Source of the DNA: Amphritea sp.
GTDB taxonomy: Bacteria > Pseudomonadota > Gammaproteobacteria > Pseudomonadales > Nitrincolaceae
Assembly (NCBI GenBank): GCA_024679635.1
Contig: JAIBDA010000047.1
Coordinates: forward strand, 1-9,744
Length of the DNA stretch: 9,744 nucleotides
Reading direction: 5' to 3'
Shown piece by piece: positions 6,582 to 9,744 of this stretch (positions within the stretch are counted from its first letter, which is position 1; each line of letters starts with the position of its first letter). The notes beneath the pieces were generated by a model. The model saw only the letters and a list, made by a program, of their open reading frames with translations, was not told the origin of the DNA and made no database searches. Both the position numbers and the translations under genes were made by a program.

Positions 6582-8563
6582 TGATCAGAACCGCAAACCA
6601 TGCTCCGGCAGATTATCGGCATAGGCCGGAACGGCCGGTTGTTGATCTTGATTGGTTAGAGCGTATGCAGCGTCGTTTGATAGGGCGTTTTGAACTGCAT
6701 CCCTGGCGTTTAAAATTACGTCAGAAGCGTTTTCTTGCTGCTGTAAGATCCCAGAGTAAAAATATTGAAAGCCGGGATGAAAATGAATTGTTACAACGTG
6801 CAAGAGAGTTGGGTGGACTCATTCGTCAGCAAGGCTTTCAGGATCGATTACTCGCCGAGCAATTTGCGATTATTCGGGAGATGTCTGGTCGTATATTGGG
6901 CATGCGCCACTTTGATAGCCAGTTAGTCGGTGGCTGGATTATGGTGCAGGGGCGTATCGCAGAGATGAAAACCGGTGAGGGTAAAACCCTGACAGCGGTA
7001 TTGCCTGTTATTTCAGCGGCTCTAGCTGGGCTGCCTGTTCATGTAATAACCGTTAATGATTACCTTACCGAGCGTGATGCTGAAGAGATGGAACCTCTTT
7101 ATCAGCAATTTGGCTTGTCGTTAGGGGTTATTGTTCATGAGATAGATCTGCCTGGAAGAAGGGTCGCTTATCAGAGTGATATTGTCTATATCACCGGTAA
7201 GGAACTGGTATTTGATTATTTGCGGGATCAGATGAAACTGCCCCACAAGCAACCGATCAGGATGCAGGTAGCATCACTGCATAGCACGCGTGTTGAATCT
7301 CAGTTACAGCTAAGAGGGCTTCATTTTGCTTTGGTAGATGAAGCCGATTCCGTTTTAATTGATGAATCCCGTACGCCGCTGATTATTTCGGGTACTCAGG
7401 GTAACGAGGAAGAGCAGGCCTTTATTGAAACAGGCTGGGAGCTGTCTTTTCAGCTACAGGAAGAGACTGATTTTCTGGTTAATAAAGATCGGCGTGAAAT
7501 TGATCTGACTGAGCAGGGACGTAAAACACTACAGTATTTGAGTCATGAATTTGGTCCGCTTTGGAAAGGCTCAATACGCCGTGAAGAGATAATTCAAAAG
7601 GCCCTTTTGGCCCGGTTTATCTATAAATTAGATAAAGATTATCTGGTGCGAGAGGGTAAGGTTGAACTTATTGACCCGCTTTCTGGTCGGGTGATGGAAG
7701 GGCGTTCCTGGGAGAAAGGCCTGCATCAGATGGTCGAGTTAAAAGAGGACTGTGAACTTACGGAGCAGCGTATTACGCTGGCACGAATTAGCTATCAGAA
7801 CTTTTTTCGTCGGTATTTACATATTTCGGGCATGACAGGTACGGCCTGGGAAGTTAGAGATGAGCTTTGGCGGGTATATCACCTAGCGGTATCGCCTGTG
7901 AAACCTAATAAGAAAGAGCGGCGGGTCCAGCTTGCATCACGAGTTTTCAAAGAAAGTAATGCCCGCTGGGAAGCTGTTGCAGAACGTTGCAGAGCGTTAG
8001 TTAAACAAGATCGGGCTGTATTAATTGGTACCGCATCTGTTGCAGAGTCTGAGATAGCCAGTGAGTACCTGAAACAGTCGGGTCTCGCTCACAAAGTTCT
8101 CAGTGCAAAACAGGATAAGGAGGAAGCTGATATTGTCGCAGAGGCGGGTCAGCCTGGAAGGGTTACAGTTGCAACCAATATGGCGGGGCGGGGAACGGAC
8201 ATTAAGCTATCGTCTTTAGTAGAAGAGGCTGGCGGGCTGCATGTTATTCTTACAGAGCATTATGAATCCAGCCGGGTTGACCGACAGCTGGCAGGGCGTT
8301 GTGCACGACAGGGTGATCCGGGTAGTTTTGAAATGCTGCTCAGTCTGGAAGATCAGCCAATAAGGTCTATTCGAGGGAAGAGCCTGTTACCGACCTGTCG
8401 TAGTTTAGGTGTTAGCAGTGTTGCGGGGCAGAAAGCCGCGTTAAGTCTCTTGCGCGCGGAGCAGCAATTTGTCGAGCGGCAGAACTATCTGGCCAGACAG
8501 TCGACCCTTGAGTATGATCAGAAGCAGAAAGAACTATTAGCCTTTTCAGGAACAGTAGATTAA
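6581..8563 (+). CDS. SecA-like ATPase lacking most of the C-terminal half (accessory SecA homologue)
   Basis: This 660-residue protein is plainly SecA-related. Visible are GMRHFDSQLVGG (107-118, including the Q-motif glutamine), Walker A TGEGKT (131-136), ITVNDYLTERDAE, the DEAD box (D253-D256), DESRTPLIISG (261-271), a preprotein-crosslinking-domain-like region (~272-400), GMTGTA (417-422), NMAGRGTD (533-540) and RCARQGDPG (573-581). Both likely arginine fingers (R537, R576) are kept. It ends at STLEYDQKQKELLAF, which matches the first long helix of the scaffold domain. The helical wing, two-helix finger and zinc-binding SecB/lipid tail of canonical SecA (about 900 residues) are absent. A ~17-residue insertion lies at 219-246, and the conserved GTERHESRR is LTEHYESSR. 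It starts inside the previous stop (TGATG), with GGAG at 6572-6575. This is probably a dedicated motor for the cluster rather than the housekeeping SecA. Confidence 0.88.
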   Translation: MIRTANHAPADYRHRPERPVVDLDWLERMQRRLIGRFELHPWRLKLRQKRFLAAVRSQSKNIESRDENELLQRARELGGLIRQQGFQDRLLAEQFAIIREMSGRILGMRHFDSQLVGGWIMVQGRIAEMKTGEGKTLTAVLPVISAALAGLPVHVITVNDYLTERDAEEMEPLYQQFGLSLGVIVHEIDLPGRRVAYQSDIVYITGKELVFDYLRDQMKLPHKQPIRMQVASLHSTRVESQLQLRGLHFALVDEADSVLIDESRTPLIISGTQGNEEEQAFIETGWELSFQLQEETDFLVNKDRREIDLTEQGRKTLQYLSHEFGPLWKGSIRREEIIQKALLARFIYKLDKDYLVREGKVELIDPLSGRVMEGRSWEKGLHQMVELKEDCELTEQRITLARISYQNFFRRYLHISGMTGTAWEVRDELWRVYHLAVSPVKPNKKERRVQLASRVFKESNARWEAVAERCRALVKQDRAVLIGTASVAESEIASEYLKQSGLAHKVLSAKQDKEEADIVAEAGQPGRVTVATNMAGRGTDIKLSSLVEEAGGLHVILTEHYESSRVDRQLAGRCARQGDPGSFEMLLSLEDQPIRSIRGKSLLPTCRSLGVSSVAGQKAALSLLRAEQQFVERQNYLARQSTLEYDQKQKELLAFSGTVD

Positions 8564-9381
8564 TGATCAGATCTCTTACCCTAATAGCCGTATTAGCGTC
8601 AGGCAATGTCTTGGCTGTTACTGAGTCTGAAGCAGAAAAGCTATTAACTGAACCGTTGGAACCATCTGGTCTGCATACCGATGATGGAGCGTTAGCAGAT
8701 GCGAGCCCCCGGGATCGGGCGCCGGCAACAGATTGTCTGTTAACGCCGAGTGTTGATGCCAGTATTGCCAGCCCTGTGGTGGGTGTAATAGAGAGGGTGA
8801 GGGTTAGGCGCGGTGACCTGGTGAAAAAAGGGCAGGTGCTAGTGCAACTCAGAGCCGAGGTGGAACGATCAACCTTGAAGTTGAACCAGGCTCAGGCGGA
8901 TTACGGTAAACGTACAATTCAGCGGAATATTGAACTGTATGAGCGAAATCTGATTTCAGAGCAAGAAAAAGACGAGATTATTATGAATAACCGTCTTTAT
9001 GGGTATGAATTGGCACAGACTAAAGCTGTGCTGGGCCAGAAAACGATTCGTAGCCCTATCAGCGGGGTTGTGGTGGATACTTTTCTTGATCCCGGTGAAT
9101 ATGTCGGAGAGGAACCAATTCTTCAGGTAGCCCAGCTGAACCCTCTGTATATAGAGGCAGTGGTGCCGGCCCGTTATTTTGGCGAAATCGTTCAGGGTCA
9201 TGTCGCTGAGGTTACTCTGGAAGAGCCACTTGAAAGCCAGCATCAAGCGAAAGTTACTATTGTTGACAGGGTGCTTGATGCTGCGAGTGGTACTTTCGGT
9301 GTTCGATTGACGTTAGATAATCCTGAGTATCTGCTCCCTGCGGGTTTGAAATGCAGTATTCGTTTCGATCTTAAGCGGTAA
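8563..9381 (+). CDS. Periplasmic adaptor subunit (HlyD/RND membrane-fusion-protein family)
   Basis: This 272-residue protein has an N-terminal Sec signal (MIRSLTLIAVLASGNVLA, likely cleaved after A18) and no further membrane segment, so it should be periplasmic. There is no lipobox cysteine near the cleavage site. After a ~40-residue linker come a lipoyl half (ASPVVGVIERVRVRRGDLVKKG, residues ~69-90), a short helical hairpin (~100-158), a second lipoyl half (TIRSPISGVVVDTFLDPGEYV, centred on residues 161-180) and a beta-barrel (~190-270). It lacks the longer C-terminal membrane-proximal domain of RND adaptors and has a short hairpin, so it is a minimal adaptor. The start overlaps the preceding stop by one base (TAATG), with AGGAA at 8548-8552 as a plausible ribosome site. 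No RND pump or ABC transporter is encoded beside it. Its partners are likely the other two adaptor-bearing proteins of the cluster. Confidence 0.85.
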   Translation: MIRSLTLIAVLASGNVLAVTESEAEKLLTEPLEPSGLHTDDGALADASPRDRAPATDCLLTPSVDASIASPVVGVIERVRVRRGDLVKKGQVLVQLRAEVERSTLKLNQAQADYGKRTIQRNIELYERNLISEQEKDEIIMNNRLYGYELAQTKAVLGQKTIRSPISGVVVDTFLDPGEYVGEEPILQVAQLNPLYIEAVVPARYFGEIVQGHVAEVTLEEPLESQHQAKVTIVDRVLDAASGTFGVRLTLDNPEYLLPAGLKCSIRFDLKR

Positions 9382-9394
9382 TAAATTATTGCGG

Positions 9395-9403
9395 TGGTAT
9401 AAT
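9395..9403 (+). promoter_or_regulatory. Extended -10 promoter element upstream of serB
   Basis: The sequence TGGTATAAT matches the extended -10 consensus TGnTATAAT exactly, with a perfect TATAAT at 9398-9403. No good -35 hexamer lies at 16-18 bases upstream, which extended -10 promoters tolerate. Transcription would start near 9410, about 27 bases before the serB ATG. This suggests serB is transcribed on its own and that the export cluster ends at 9381. No clear terminator lies between them, so some read-through is possible. Confidence 0.6.
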
Positions 9404-9436
9404 TCGGCCATCTTCAGTACGTATTGCGAATAGGTC

Positions 9437-9744
9437 ATGAAAGAGATTATCTTGCTTAACATCTCCGGTCAGGATAAACCGGGGGTTTCCTCCTCAATTA
9501 CCAGTACACTTGCCCAATTTGATATCGATATTCTCGATATCGGTCAGGCGGTTATTCATAACACCCTGTCATTAGGGATCCTTATCGGAGTGCCAGAGGA
9601 AGCTGAAGCGTCCAGCTTGTTACGGGATGTGCTGTTCAAAGCTCATGAGATGGATATGAATATCCGCTTTGAGCCGGTCACCCCCAGTGAATATGAAAGC
9701 TGGGTGGGCGCGCAGGGTAAATCCCGTCATATTATCACGCTGCT
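9437..9744 (+). CDS. serB: Phosphoserine phosphatase SerB, N-terminal part (3' end outside window)
   Basis: The ATG opens a frame that runs off the right edge (102 full codons). It begins MKEIILLNISGQDKPGVSSS, a typical ACT-domain start, followed by LDIGQAVIHNTLSLGILI, then RDVLFKAHEMDMNIRF and a WVGAQGK(S)RHIITLL stretch. This order matches the N-terminal ACT region of Pseudomonas-type SerB (about 400 residues) as I recall it. The ACT domains precede a HAD-type phosphatase domain that converts O-phosphoserine to serine, the last step of serine biosynthesis. The catalytic DxD motif lies beyond the window and cannot be checked. Only a weak AGG (9432-9434) precedes the start, so the ribosome site is not strong. 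It is a housekeeping gene and probably unrelated to the export cluster. Confidence 0.9.
   Translation, partial: MKEIILLNISGQDKPGVSSSITSTLAQFDIDILDIGQAVIHNTLSLGILIGVPEEAEASSLLRDVLFKAHEMDMNIRFEPVTPSEYESWVGAQGKSRHIITL

Noticed and set aside
6582..6587. TGATCA palindrome shared by the starts of the SecA-like and last adaptor genes (6582 and 8564) as a regulatory site
   Set aside because: Both simply result from Met-Ile-Arg/Met-Ile starts at stop-overlap junctions; a 6-base palindrome is too short to support an operator.
6289..6624. Plus-strand ORF spanning the M50/SecA-like junction
   Set aside because: It is out of frame with both genes, and its translation is low-complexity shadow sequence with no motif.
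6581..8563. Calling this gene the housekeeping secA
   Set aside because: It lacks the C-terminal domains of canonical SecA, has altered conserved motifs and sits in an adaptor/M50 operon.

Overview
The window looks like part of the chromosome of a marine gammaproteobacterium, with an Oceanospirillales-like relative as my best guess. The clue is the start of a Pseudomonas-type serB (tandem ACT-domain phosphoserine phosphatase) at the right edge, together with moderate GC and compact same-strand gene packing. The taxonomic call is an inference, not a measured result. All genes lie on the + strand and almost no space is non-coding.

Layout. Bases 1-2195 are the 3' end of a very long, repetitive, Asp/Gly-rich surface or secreted protein. 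It has GDNG-spaced ~59-residue units, then RTX-like calcium-binding repeats, then an acidic linker and an unusual Ala-rich/basic C-terminus. Fifteen bases later comes a 106-residue DUF3467-type protein (2211-2531). A strong hairpin (2548-2576) follows. Four genes are then joined head to tail by 1-base stop/start overlaps. They encode a GAF-domain protein fused to a membrane-anchored HlyD-like adaptor (2608-4434), a PqqD-like/M50 zinc-metalloprotease/HlyD-like membrane fusion (4434-6581), a shortened SecA-like ATPase (6581-8563), and a signal-peptide-bearing periplasmic adaptor (8563-9381). A promoter with an extended -10 (9395-9403) precedes serB (9437 to the window end), a housekeeping gene that marks the boundary of the cluster.

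How the genes may work together. The set has the parts list of an export machine, but it matches no textbook system. There is a SecA-family motor that has lost most of its C-terminal half, and no ABC ATPase. There are three adaptor (HlyD-type) modules that could span the periplasm. An M50 membrane core carries a leader-peptide-recognition-like domain. A small DUF3467 protein is encoded directly after the presumed substrate. The simplest reading, which is inference, is a dedicated secretion and/or processing pathway for the giant repeat protein. No outer-membrane channel is visible, so it would have to lie upstream of the window or elsewhere. The substrate's N-terminus, where a targeting signal would be expected, is also outside the window.
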